Below are positions 43,036 through 53,960 of a stretch of DNA of 64,000 nt, one piece after another. This DNA comes from Gambelia wislizenii (taxonomy: Eukaryota; Chordata; Lepidosauria; Squamata; Crotaphytidae): positions 88,461,501-88,525,500 of the forward strand of contig JAUMIR010000001.1 of NCBI GenBank assembly GCA_030847615.1, in the 5' to 3' direction. The notes beneath the pieces were generated by a model, which saw only the letters and a list, made by a program, of their open reading frames with translations, was not told the DNA's origin and made no database searches. Position numbers and translations under genes: made by a program. Within the stretch, counting starts at the first letter, position 1; each line of letters begins with the position of its first letter.

Positions 43036-44899
43036 GGTCCCCAGACCACAGGTTAAGAACCACTGATTTCACCACTTCCATTTACAGCAGAAGTGATCAA
43101 GCAGCCTGTAAAGGTAAGCCACGGTTCCCTTGGAACTTAATTCACCATGATTTTTGAACTGTTTTATTATATGGCCAGCATAGCTTTGAAGAAGGTAAAG
43201 TTTCACAAAACCAGAGCTAGGGAAAAGATGCTTTTTTGAACATAGCCATTTGGCTATGCTGCCTGGGGGATTCTGGGAACTGTAGTCCAAAAATAGTTTT
43301 TCTAAGCTCTGCACATAACCCTATATAACCTCACCTTCTTTTGTGCTCTAAGTTCTTCTTACACCCCTGATTTACCAATTAAATCATTCAAGCAGCAGAG
43401 GTGGAAGCTGCCATCTGTGTATAGCCAGACCTTAGAATAGTTGTGCAGGCTTCATATTTATATTTAAAATGTTTATTTTCCCCTCTTCCTGTCCTGTAGT
43501 TTAGGTTGTCTTCACATCTTACCATTTCCGGTATTTCCCACTGGCTCTTCTCTCACCTTCCCTTAACTAGGTTGTTTTTAATATTTCAATTACCTGCCAA
43601 AAAATTCAACATGTAAACCAGATCATCTGCTCTCTGTGTGTGATGCTTGTATTGTCTGTAGAATCTGAGGGTTTTTTTGTTGGCACGGAATGAAAGGAGC
43701 CCCTGAAGTAGTATTTGTTCCTTGCTTTGAGTATTATTGTTATTCAGGTGCCTGTGATCACAAAGGTAACATGCACTTGTGTATTTAATGGTGAGTGAAG
43801 TGATTGCTGTTTACACTGTGTAACATTCAAGCTCTTGTGGGCTGGAAGATGCTATTAAATGCAAGGTTTCATTATCAAGCTTCTTAATTACATGCCAAAT
43901 CTGAAAAATCAATATTTACTGCTGAGCTTTTCCTCATATAATAACCTGCTGTTTTATTCTGTTACTTTCCTGCCCCCGCCCCCTCCAGAGGTTGTCAGGC
44001 ATTTTCAGGAGTTGAGCTGAGAGCCCTGCTGGACAGGCATTGATTTCTCACTTCCTGACAGAATTTGGAAAAGTTAATTCTTTGACTGCAGCTCTCAAAA
44101 TCCCACAGCCAGCATGGCCAGTGCATCTCTTTGAAAAAAGAAAAATACCAATTGAATGCGGGGAGGGGGGAAGGAGAAGAGGGGGGGGAAGAGAGATAAA
44201 GCGTACCAGAAAAGGGAGTGAAAGGGGTTCATAAACCAAACTAAAGCTAGTATTGCTAATAATATAAAGTATAAACATGTCTTTCCATTCAATTCTGTTT
44301 AATTTCCACTAAATTTGACATTCTCTCTACACTTGCCTTTCCTTTTTCCTTTCTTTCTCCTCCATTTTTTCCTTTCAAAAATAAACTGATATTGGTACCA
44401 TTCAGTAAACTTGTGGCCCAGCTGCATCTCTTTGCCAGATCAGGAGATGATCTGTGGCTCTCCAGAGGTTTCTGAACTACAACTCCCATCAGCCTCACAC
44501 AATACAGGCCCCCAGGCCAAGATCTTTGGAGGGCTCCCTACCTACTGTTAAGGTTAAAGGCAGCGAGATGCTCTACAGGATTCAAGATAAAAATTAAAAT
44601 AAGTCAGTTTATATGATGGCACCAAAGTAATATTTATTTTATAAAAACTAAATGGATTTACATAATAAAAACTTAAAATAATATCACACTGGGCCCCCTT
44701 CTAATTCCAGGCCCTCAGGCTAGAGTCCTGTCAGCCCCCCCCCTTGTGGAGGCCATGGTGGGAGCTGTGGTCCTACAACCACTGAGGGTCGGCGATAGGT
44801 TCCCCAGCTATGAGCTAGCTGAAGGCTAAATGTGTCACATTAAACAGAAAACCAATTCTGATGCTGGGTATTGTTTAGTCTCCTCTAAATGCTGAGTTA
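43036..44899. other. Mostly unassigned; MITE-like patches
   Basis: 43240-43330 (GCTATGCTGCCTGGGGGATTCTGGGAACTGTAGTCC...TCTAAGCTCTG) and 44455-44500 (TCTGAACTACAACTCCCATCAGCC) are phrases of old fold-back MITEs. A G/A-rich patch lies at 44158-44200. I see no gene. Confidence 0.4.
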
Positions 44900-45535
44900 G
44901 GAGATTATTAGATGGGCCCTTATAGCCTGTTTCTGTCCCACTAACCCCCACCCCTACCCACTCCACTCCCATTCCTGCCGCAGAATAAATAACAAGGTTT
45001 CAGACACCTATCTTCATTCCACAGCAGGAACGGGCTTCCCCTCCCTTTGCTGCCCGGTCATAAATGCAGCCGTTGTAAGGCTGCTTATGACCGGGAACTG
45101 AAATCCCGGCCGTTCTCGTTAGAGAATGGCTGGGCAGCAAATTTAAAATTAAAAAAAAAACAAACCCAAACGTCAAAACAGTAACCAAAGCACAAAAACA
45201 CATTTAAAAACATACAAGCTACCTGGGAAGGGGGGGCAGTGTTTAACTTACCTTGTCGTCCCAATCGCACCTGGAAGTGTCCAGCATGGACCTCCCCCCA
45301 CGGCTGGCATCATGCCAGCATAAACGAAACAGGAACAGAGCATCGTTCAGACCATCCGTGATTCCATGACAGAAAAGGAATGGGTGGTCTATTAATGATG
45401 TTTCCCCGTTTTTGTAATATCGCAGGAGCAGAATGGGAGCAACACAGGAACGGAATGACGTTGTCAGAAAGGGAAATCCTTTCTCGATCCTGTTCCATTC
45501 TTGCAACAGACTTTAGAGTCCATCTGACAATCTCC
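44900..45535 (-). mobile_element. Harbinger-like non-autonomous element, TTA duplication
   Basis: Termini GGAGATTATTAGATGGG and CCATCTGACAATCTCC, flanked by TTA (44897-44899, 45536-45538). It is in reverse orientation relative to the 29769 copy: the reverse complement contains CAAG|GTAAGTTAAAC with the same upstream wording (CACTTCCAGGTGCGATTGGG). 636 bp. Confidence 0.85.
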
Positions 45536-46074
45536 TTAGACATTTTTTCCCATTAGCTTTTTCATCATTACATTCAACTGGCCTGTCTCACTTTGCAGGC
45601 TTTTCCCGCCACCAGCAATGAAAACCAGAAGACCTGCAACTTATCAGTCTGAATGCACTTTTCCTTTCCCCTGCTGTCTGCCTGGGGCCATGCTACTCTG
45701 CCAGCCTTTTAACATCTTCCTTTTTCAGCTTGACATTTCCACAGTGACAAAGGGATCAGGATGGGTGGTCACATGACCACCTGATCAGTCTCCCATAATG
45801 ACCCCAATGGAATCCGTTCTTCCTGCCATTCCATTTCCTGAAACCAGATGAGCTTAGCTTCACTTATCCCTCCTCCTCATCTTTCCAGTTTGAGAAAACA
45901 AACAAAAGGATGATACTCTCATGACTTTGCTCCTTGAAAATAAAGAGCAATTGAAATTCCTCTTACTACATTTTTTTGACTGCTTGATTTTGATTCATTA
46001 GGTGAATTACACTCTAAAACATTGACCAATATTCTGTACCAGCTACTTAGTTAAGTATGCTTAACTAAAGGAAA
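45536..46074. other. No recognisable feature
   Basis: Unassigned sequence between a Harbinger-like element and repeat D. Confidence 0.4.
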
Positions 46075-46560
46075 CATATTCAGGGGTAGCTGTGTTAGCC
46101 AGGCAGCAAAATACAACAAAATACAAGATCCACAAAGGAGCAATACCTTTATTGGCCAACTGAAATGCACAAAATATATTATGCAAGCTTTCAAAGCTTC
46201 ACTGGCTTCTTCATTAGGTAATGATGTTAAAAATCATACAGGAGAAGAAAGATGATGAAGTTAGAGTCACATTGTCAGATGTTACCTTGTTGTGTCAGTT
46301 AAGATGGTCTAGGGGAGGCCTGCACAACCTGTGCCTCTCCAGGTGTTCTGGCCTCTAACTCCCAGAAGCCTGAGCCAGCTGGTCCAATGATCAGGAATTC
46401 TGGGAGTTGGAGGCTGAAACATCTGGAGGGCCATAGGTTGTGCAGGCCTGGTCTAGAGGGATATCAGTGCAAGCAGAGGCCACTCCCCTTCTTGGCTGTG
46501 TGGAGGCCAGAGACAAAGGGCAATAAAAGACAGGTAATAAAGTTTCAAATCCATTAGCAA
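46075..46560. repeat. Dispersed repeat D, copy 1 (split by a hAT-like MITE)
   Basis: GTAGCTGTGTTAGCC...CAAAATACAACAAAATAC...TACCTTTATTGGCCAACTG...GCAAGCTTTCAAAGCTTCACTGG...GATGGTCTAG, then after the MITE AGGGATATCAGTGCA and GAGACAAAGGGCAATAAAAGACAGG. A parallel copy lies at 46845-47237. The family is common in reptile genomes, but I cannot name it. Confidence 0.6.
46313..46448. mobile_element. hAT-like palindromic MITE, 8-bp duplication
   Basis: GGCCTGCACAACCTGTGCC at the left and CCATAGGTTGTGCAGGCC at the right are inverted repeats. TGGTCTAG is duplicated at 46305-46312 and 46449-46456. The second copy of repeat D (near 47088) shows the uninterrupted GATGGTCTAGGGAGATATC. Confidence 0.85.
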
Positions 46561-46844
46561 CAGAAAAGTAACTTCCTTTGAGATCCAGGTTGCTCCTGTC
46601 CTGTGCGAAACTAACTGTCCTTTTCTTAGGCAGAGAACACTGAATTTCTCAAGAAGTCCCTGCGCTGTTATATCTGGAAAAACATTTAGGTGAGGTATAG
46701 GTAAAACTTTCCACTAGTAGTCCAAATGAAAGAGTTTTTACCTTTGTTGGAGGTCAAAACCTCAAAGGGTTAAGTCCCAGTCCATTAGCCCCCTCTTCTT
46801 AAAGTTTCCCCTGTTGTGGCAAAATTCAGCATTTTCAAATTCAG

Positions 46845-47237
46845 GAAACATATTCAGAGTTAGCTGTATTGGCCATACAGCAAAATACAACAAAATCCCA
46901 AATCCCCCAAAGAGTGATACCTTTATTGGCCAACCAAAATGTGCAAAATACATCATGCAAGCTTTTAAAGCTTCGTTGGCTCCTTTATTAGGCAAAGATA
47001 TTTTAAAAACACAGAAGAAGAATGGTGATGATGATAGAGTCACAGGTCTATATTTTGTCTCAGATGTTACTGTGTTGTCAATTATGATGGTCTAGGGAGA
47101 TATCAATGCAGGGAGAGGCCATTTTTTTTCTTGGCTGTCTGGGGACCAGGGACAAAGAAGGTAATAAAAACAGGGTCAAAGGACAATAAAACACAGGTAT
47201 CACTCTTTTGTGGGTTTTGGATTTTGTTATACTTAAC
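46845..47237. repeat. Dispersed repeat D, copy 2
   Basis: Same order as copy 1: GAGTTAGCTGTATTGGCC, CAAAATACAACAAAATCCC, TACCTTTATTGGCCAACC, GCAAGCTTTTAAAGCTTCG, GATGGTCTAGGGAGATATC. It ends CACTCTTTTGTGGGTTTTGG before a MITE. Confidence 0.6.
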
Positions 47238-47240
47238 TAA

Positions 47241-47783
47241 GGGCTTTATCACACAAGGGTTTATTGTGGGACTAGAAAAGGATAGTAGCATTATTGGGGA
47301 GTACAGCACAATGTCATCTTTATCTCATTGGTGGTGTGTGCTTCAGTTGTTTCTGAAGTGCACCTTATAATTGACGGGGAAAACCCATCAATGACTCCTA
47401 AAAATCCTGCTATCCCAGTAGTCCCCCTTGTGCAGTAATCTCTTCTGTTTCAGAAATAGAAGGGACAGGTATCATGTGGCACAGGGGATGGGATTCTCCT
47501 CCTCTTCTTCCTCACTTGCTGCTCTGATTTGCTGGTCCAATCTCGCTTCTCCTGCCTTCCTCGTGCTGCTCTCTCACCCCTCTCCCCAGCTGATCTTCCT
47601 TGTCCCGCCCTTCCCGTTCTGTAGGACACTAATAGGGAGGAAGCGAGCAGTGCAGAAGGGAATGTGCATCACCATACCGATACTGGAGTAGAAATGTGAT
47701 AATTATTGTTCCTCTACTGCTATGTTTCTGCTTGCTTCCCCAATGGGATTGCTGCGAAATGACTGCCTCGTGTGATAAAGTCC
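47241..47783. mobile_element. Harbinger-like non-autonomous element, TAA duplication
   Basis: Termini GGGCTTTATCACACAAGG and CCTCGTGTGATAAAGTCC, flanked by TAA (47238-47240, 47784-47786). 543 bp. The right terminus matches that of the 23043 element (GATAAAGTCC). No transposase. Confidence 0.88.
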
Positions 47784-47804
47784 TAAGTAACCTCTCCTGG
47801 CCTG

Positions 47805-48005
47805 ACTTCCCCAAACCTGACGGAAGCATCATTCACCCATGCTCCAACTGTTGGCAGAACAGACCTCCTTGTCCCCATGCAGCTGATGATCATAACATCC
47901 CTTCCAATCTACTTTATCAGGTATCAGCTGTAGAGGGAGAAGGAACTGCATTCTGATGATGATTGGAGCATGGGTGAATGATGTTTCTGCCAGGTTTTGG
48001 GGTTT
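47805..48005. mobile_element. Fold-back repeat (MITE-like)
   Basis: 47810-47850 (CCCCAAACCTGACGGAAGC / ATCATTCACCCATGCTCCAA) is the near-exact reverse complement of 47960-48000 (TTGGAGCATGGGTGAATGAT / GTTTCTGCCAGGTTTTGGGG). Arms are about 40 bp and the loop about 110 bp. Target duplication is not resolved. Confidence 0.65.
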
Positions 48006-48158
48006 GGGATTGGGCTAGGACACGTTATTTAGTGAAAAGTAACCTGTTTAACTAAGTGGCTGACACAGAATACTGGCCATTATTCGGAATCAAATACATC
48101 AAACACCAGATGGCTAAAACTAATGTATGACACATATTTATATATAAATGATGGGAAA

Positions 48159-48831
48159 GAACCAGTGTGGTATAGTGGCTTGAGTGTTGGATTAGGATTC
48201 TGAGAGATCAGGGTTCAGATCCCTGCTTGGCCATAAAAACCGACTGGGTGACCTTGGGCCAGTCACAGTCTCTCAGCCTCATAGGAAGGCAACTCACTTT
48301 GAACAAATCTTGCCAAAACAATGTTGAGCAAAGAATTTTTTAAAAAAACTTTTAAGAAAGACTGGGAGTTGCTTGTTACTTGTTTAAGAGTACATTGGGG
48401 ACCAATATCAGTGGTAGGCTTAGAAAGTTAGAGATAAGTATGGAAAATGGGAGTAAATAATTAATTTTTTCACAGAAGCATGAATAAACCTGGGTGTTCA
48501 GGAAGTATAGGGTAATTTTGGTTTTTATGGTTTTCAGCTAGGGGTAGGAAGTCATAGTGTGTAGTTAATAGTTTTTGCAGTTTTGTAGTGTTTTTATGTT
48601 AATGCTGTTGTTAGTGTAATTTTGTTTTTGTTATTTTGTTAATTATGATGTAACTACTTAGATCATTTAAGTAATGCATTTTAAATGTGTTTTATAAATG
48701 CAGAAAAATATATGTTTAATAAAAAGTATTAATAAAAAAATGAACAAATCTTGCCAAGAAAACTTCATGATAGGTTCACCTTGGGGTTGCCATAAGTTGG
48801 AAATGACTTAAAGACACACAACAACAACAAA
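48159..48831 (+). mobile_element. tRNA-derived SINE, split by an L1 insertion
   Basis: The head GGTATAGTGGCTTGAGTG is a pol III box A (48169 on) and GGTTCAGATCC (48212-48222) is box B. The tail GGTTGCCATAAGTTGGAAATG ends ACACAACAACAACAA, typical of lizard tRNA SINEs. The SINE body is interrupted at 48317-48740. Confidence 0.88.
48317..48740 (+). mobile_element. L1-like LINE 3' end with 17-bp target duplication
   Basis: AT-rich 3' UTR-like sequence ending TTAATAAAAAGTATTAATAAAAAAA, flanked by the exact 17-bp duplication TGAACAAATCTTGCCAA (48300-48316, 48741-48757). Long target duplication plus an A-rich tail means L1-type target-primed insertion. No coding part remains, so the L1 label rests on tail and duplication. 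Confidence 0.75.
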
Positions 48832-48836
48832 TAAAG

Positions 48837-49578
48837 GATAGGAATTATTTGTATAAAGATCAATACATCACATTCAGCCTTTTAGCCTTTAACATATTTG
48901 ATGCTAACTGTTGTCTCTATACATAGCTCTTGTGTTTAGGATATAGCCACTGGTATTGTGTGCTTATCGAATTACATACTACTTAGCAGATACCAGTAGT
49001 GCACATTGAATTGGAGATACCATTACTCTCTGTTAACCTGTGGTTTTTTTTTCAACAGTGTATGCCTCAGCAATCAGACTTGCAAATTAATAAGAACGGA
49101 AACCATTTATGGATTTTTTTGAGCAATAGGAAACCTAACAATGTAATAATATTTGGTTATTGTTTTTAGAAATTTTAGTAGGATTATTTAGTTGGATCTG
49201 TAATGGTAGAATAATATTTCTTTTCTTTTTTTACTTCTCATTACAGTCAGGATGGGGGAGGGGTCAGAGTCCTATTGTGCTTTAGTTATATGTCTTCCCC
49301 CCCCTCTCTTTTCCTTCTTTCTGTTCCTTTATTTTTAGAATGTATAGTATATTACTTTGATTGTAAATTAGATTGTTTGTGTTAAAATTAATAAGCATTT
49401 TAAAAGACTTGCAAATTAAGGATATATTTACCTATCATAAAACAAAACATACTAAATGCAAAATATGTAGTTGAGAGATAGTACATGCTATGACAAACAG
49501 GAATCTTTAACCACTTACGGGAGCAGCTCTACCAAAAAATATGCTAAGTTTATTATCTAGTTTGACTTTCAGAGACAT
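48837..49578. other. No recognisable gene; LINE-like AT-rich tail
   Basis: 49060-49400 is T-rich with ATTACAGTCAGGATGGGGGAGG and ATTGTAAATTAGATTGTTTGTG, reminiscent of an L1 3' UTR, but without a clear boundary. Confidence 0.35.
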
Positions 49579-49810
49579 GGGACTTTTTCAAATGGGGTAA
49601 CCCTCCCCACCCAAGGAGGTTGGGAGAAGAATAGGGCTGTTGCGCTTACAGAGCCCTGATTCTGATGACACAGTCCTCCTCCGTCCTCCTGACCTCCTCC
49701 CGACCTTCCACCATGGTGCATGTGCCACTTTTTATTGACGGAGGCACTTTTTATTGATGGAGGTTTTCCGACCTCCTCAGGGTTTTTTTACCCTGTTTGA
49801 AAAACAGCTA
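49579..49810. mobile_element. Fold-back MITE related to 21016
   Basis: Termini GGGACTTTTTCAAATGGGGTAA and TTACCCTGTTTGAAAAACAGC are imperfect inverted repeats. The interior (TCCTCCTCCGTCCTCC, TTTTTATTGACGGAGG and TTTTTATTGATGGAGG) parallels the 21016 element. Confidence 0.65.
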
Positions 49811-50284
49811 CCACCATGTGGTGCCATCTAGGTGTGTTGTCCTACAATTCTCATAAATCCATATCATTAATTGTGCTTGCTAGGGCTTTTGGGAGCTGAA
49901 GTCCAAAACACCTGAAGGATAGAGATACATTTTAGATGCACAGGAACAAGAAGAGACCAAAAGGAGAGCAAAGATAAACAGGAGAGGGCCAAATTCTGGG
50001 GCTGTAACCCAGAATGGATGGACCATTCCTAGTGTTGTCAGGTTTTCAAAATAGCAAAAAGAGAGCTTATTGCTGTGAGACAGAGTCCCACATTTGTTTC
50101 TCTTAGTGCTGCCAGTTTTTCAAGTGACAGTCAAAGCAATGTTAACAGTCAGGAAGTACCTATTAACAAGTTTGTGTTCCACTGAAATATCAAATGAAAG
50201 TATAGATTTCAGTTCAACTAGCCATGTGTTTCTCTGCAAAATTAACATATTGTCCACATTCATCAATTACATAATGCACCCATT
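49811..50284. other. No recognisable gene; MITE-like phrase
   Basis: 49840-49920 (TCCTACAATTCTCATAAATCC...GGAGCTGAAGTCCAAAACACC) is an old hAT-type MITE phrase. Confidence 0.35.
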
Positions 50285-50500
50285 TATATCTTTATGAAGG
50301 GCCCACACTTATCTCAAAATATGGGATTTTTTGGCATCTTGTTCAGTTTGTAAAAAATGAAAAGCTTTCCATTCGTAAAGTAGGGGGCATCCCTTATAAT
50401 AAGGGATACCTGCCAGCCCTATAAGGGACAATCTTTCTGGTCCTGAAATAAGAGACATCTCTTATAGTAAGGGATACCTGGTAACCCTAGCAGTTACATA
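50285..50500. repeat. Unclassified repeat with TAAGGGATACC motifs
   Basis: CATCCCTTATAATAAGGGATACCTG, CCCTATAAGGGAC and CTCTTATAGTAAGGGATACCTGG are short repeated and palindromic words within 110 bases, suggesting a degenerate fold-back element. Confidence 0.45.
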
Positions 50501-52221
50501 GGAAATGTAAATATGAGATTCATGAGAAACAGGAATCTGAACCTCTGGTAAGACAGCTGCAAGACACCCTTTGACTTTTGCAGAGGCAATCATTTCCACT
50601 ACTTGTGGGATTAATAGTAGCTCTTATCCTGGACATGTCAGTATCCACTTCAGGCATATGGTTTATCTCAACAGAACACAATAGGCTCCTTTTCCAGAAT
50701 ATCCTTTGAATTTCTTAAGACCAGAAACCCTTTCATATTTGCACAATTTAAGTCCAGTGTGCCAGCTGTGTCCATTCCTGGAGATGTCAGATCTGGCCAT
50801 GGTAACACATGCCTAGGTCAAGGAGTCTGGGAGCAGCAGTGCAAAATATCTAGGGGTCCAAATGTGGAGAACCACTGCCCTACGTGGTTCTTGCCTATAC
50901 CTATTTAACACAGGATTGAATCATGTCTTGGTGCCCGTTTCTGGTGATGCTGCCAGCCAGGCTCTTGTAGGAAGCTGTTTGGCTGATGAGGTGGCGGCAA
51001 CACTGGGGACAAGGAAACAGGCCGGCAGGGCTGATGTGATGTCAGTCCAGCTGGCCTGTACGGACAATGATGCACCACTGCACTGGATTTGGCCCTATCC
51101 GTAAAGCCACCATTGTGGTCAATCCTGGACCAGTCCGGATTATGCATTATGCTCTGGACTTCCCCTGGATTAAGCGGTTTGTATGGACACAGCCAAAAAA
51201 GAGGATAAAACAGGGTACTGGTTTGTATAAAATTGCAGCTGCACTGTACTTTCCAAATTAGAAATGATTTTCTTGCATGTGGAAGACAGTGACCGGTTGG
51301 TCAGTCTTACCCTCACACAAAAGAGAGAATAATTTTGTTCATTCTGACCTCCTGTGTGCTTACTTTACTCTTAACAGCATACCTGAATCTGCTCTCCAGA
51401 TGATAAATGTGGAGGGACCACTTAAGATGCCTGATCTGCCTCCTTATCACTCTGATCTTTAATTGAGACTTGGAATAAATATCCCTTCAAATAGAGGACA
51501 TACTTAAAGAAAGACTACCTTTTGTAAAAGAGAACATATGGTCACTCCAGGGAGGCTGAGTTTGTCACAAACCTCATAATCTCCAGAAGGTATAAGTAGA
51601 AAAGGCTATACCAGACATACCAGTTCTACATGCCCTGAGAAATTTGACCATGGGAGCATTTTCAAAGATGTTGTGGCTCATGTGCATTCTGAGGTAATAT
51701 GGTTACACACATTCTTTTGAATGTTTGAATCAACATTGTAATTTTTTTCTTGTTATTCCCTCATGCTTGACTTTAGTTTAATGGTTGTATTGAAACTTCT
51801 GTGTTGAGCCTCTAGAATAGGAAAATAACAATTAAAAAAACCACAACAGCTAATTATAATTACAATTTAGATGTGTAAATTCAGTTGCTACTTCACCTCA
51901 TTTGTAGTTCATTTTAGGATATGACTGAAGTTTCTTCTCTTAAAAGGGAAGTATGTTGGGAACTTCCAAGATCTTGTCCATACCTGGTCAACAACAAGGC
52001 AGAAAAATAAACAAACCTGCAGACTATTTTGTGTGGGGGGTTTTGGTATTGTGGGCCTGAAGTCAGCAAGACTATTTAGTGGTAAGTACTGAGGCCCTCT
52101 GATTCCTTTTCTAGTTACCTGAGAGGAAAAAACAGCTGTGGAATAAGCAAGAATAGTGGAAGCTGTGGCAACCAGCCAAGGACTACCTGCTCAAAAGAGG
52201 CTTAAATTGCCTTTTAATAGA
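50501..52221. other. No recognisable gene
   Basis: 50815-50880 (GGAGTCTGGGAGCAGCAG...TGTGGAGAACCACTGCCC) is an old hAT-like MITE end. The rest is unassigned. The frames at 50862-51104 and 51067-51462 have no recognisable domain. Confidence 0.4.
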
Positions 52222-52223
52222 AA

Positions 52224-52422
52224 GGAGCCAGCATGTGTAGTGGTTTGAGTATCAGACTAGGATTCCAGAAGCCCAAGCCCCCTAGGTAACCTTGGACAAG
52301 TGGCACTCTCTCAGCCTAAAGATAAGGCAATGGCAAACCTCCTATGATTAGATCTTACCAAGAAAACCCTATGATATGATCTCCATCAGTCTGAGTCAAC
52401 TTGAAGGCACATAACAACCAGA
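52224..52422 (+). mobile_element. tRNA-derived SINE
   Basis: GGAGCCAGCATGTGTAGTGG (box A region), a degraded box B region, CTCTCAGCCTAAAG, and a GTCAACTTGAAGGCACATAACAACC tail. Same family as 48159 and 4115, diverged. Confidence 0.8.
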
Positions 52423-52538
52423 ACACAATGTATCAGGATGATTCCTAGAGCCTACATATATTTTCTTTCAATGACAAGACTATCAGCCACTGATGCCATG
52501 GCAACTGGGGGATTCTGGAAGCTATGGTCCAAAAAGGA

Positions 52539-52816
52539 GGCTTACCACACTCTGAAGTATAGCGGCAGTACAGCAGGAAGGTTCCGTCTTCCATGCTGCC
52601 TTAGCACACAATGTTGTCATTTTTTCCCTTTGTTCTGCCATTCCAGTCCTGTGGGAGAACAAGGTAAAACCACGTCTTTTTGCTAACAGATTTTTCTGGT
52701 TAGGAAAAAGATAGTTTTACCTTGGTCTCCCATGCTACTGGGATCGTGCAGTAAGGCAGCATGGAAGATGGAACCTTTTTGCTGCACTGCCGTTTTACTT
52801 CGGAGTGTGGTAAGCC
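52539..52816. mobile_element. Long fold-back MITE
   Basis: GGCTTACCACACTCTGAAG and CTTCGGAGTGTGGTAAGCC are terminal inverted repeats. The inversion continues through CAGCAGGAAGGTTCC / GGAACCTTTTTGCTG and GACCAAGGTAAAACT-type inner arms. 278 bp. It interrupts an older MITE phrase (GAAGCTATGGTCCAAAAAG ... TCAACTTTTCCAAATTC). Confidence 0.8.
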
Positions 52817-53267
52817 CAAAAGTCAACTTTTCCAAATTCTAGCCACTAGTTGGCAGTCAGACTCCTGTTGAGCAGATTCAAAATATGCAACATTATTTCA
52901 CAATGTTCACTAATGTAGTTTGGTTAAGTTGCTCTCATGATTAATTCATTGTTTTCACAGCTTGCCGCTGCTATCTCTGATTTGAATCTCACAAACTTAT
53001 TCAACGGCCTTAGACATACCCCAGTTTAATGTCCATCCTAGTTTCTCATTGACAGTATGGGGATCGTATGGGCCAAATGAGTTATCCTAAACATGCAGTA
53101 GCCATCAAAAGCAGCAGTGTGTGGATTATTTCTCCTTCACACCCTGTAACCACTATTACACATCCATTGTGAAGTCATGATCTTCTTCTTTCCCCTGCTG
53201 CCATCAAGTAGTAGCCAATGATGAAGATTGGGAGTGGAGACCTGCAGAATGTCATAATTCTGAAAAA
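52817..53267. other. No recognisable feature
   Basis: Unassigned sequence. Confidence 0.4.
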
Positions 53268-53400
53268 TTAATTTGATTTTATTGAAATATTTATATCCTG
53301 CTCTATATCCAAGGATTGCAACATGGCATAAAATAAATAAGTTTGAACAGTTTAAAAACTTATGAAAATAATTTAAAGGCTAAAAATCTATCAAACCACT
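53268..53400. repeat. Dispersed repeat C-like fragment
   Basis: TTTATTGAAATATTTATATCCTGC...CAACATGGCATAAAATAAATAAG, then an AAAA-rich stretch. The same plan as the start of the repeat at 5470, diverged. Confidence 0.4.
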
Positions 53401-53678
53401 TGTGATAATGGGACTCCATCTCCCATTATCTGCCAGCTTAGCAATCAGATATCTGCAGTCTCAGCAATCAGGTAAACAAAGGGTTAACTAGGGTTTGCAG
53501 AAATGTAACACCTTTAGGGTAACATCATCAGCAGCAGCATCAATGCTATAGGTCACAAGGGACAAAATGACCAATCAGGCTTACAGAATGGCGTTCTGCA
53601 AGGTAATATATACTGCCTTGGTGCCATGAGGCAGAGAGAGAACAAAGAGAGACCCTGAGATGGGAACAGGGTCCCTTA

Positions 53679-53960
53679 GGGAGCCCTGGTGGTGCAGTGG
53701 TTAAATGCCAGTACTGCATGTCACCATGTTGCAAGTTCGATTCCAGAGGCCTCCAAGGTTCACTCAGCCTTCCATCCTTTCATAGGTCGGTAAAATGAGT
53801 ACCCAGCTTGTGGGGGCAATTAGCTAACACACATTGGAAACTGCTTAATGCAGTGTAGATGTGTAAATTGCTATTGCTTAAAACAATTTGTAAGCCGCTC
53901 TGATAGCCTTGTGGCTGAAGAGTGGGGTATAACTAACTAACTAACTAAATAAATAAAATA
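53679..53960 (+). mobile_element. tRNA-derived SINE, second family
   Basis: GGGAGCCCTGGTGGTGCAGTGG gives box A and GCAAGTTCGATTCC (53731-53744) box B. A LINE-like tail TTTGTAAGCCGCTCTGATAGCC...AGTGGGGTATAACTAACTAA and an (AAATA)n end follow. The tail differs from the family at 48159. It resembles the Sauria-type SINE plan of a tRNA head plus LINE-derived tail. Confidence 0.8.

Noticed and set aside
48159..48300. Possible tRNA gene from box A and box B motifs
   Set aside because: The boxes belong to a tRNA-derived SINE. The cloverleaf is degraded and the SINE tail follows directly.
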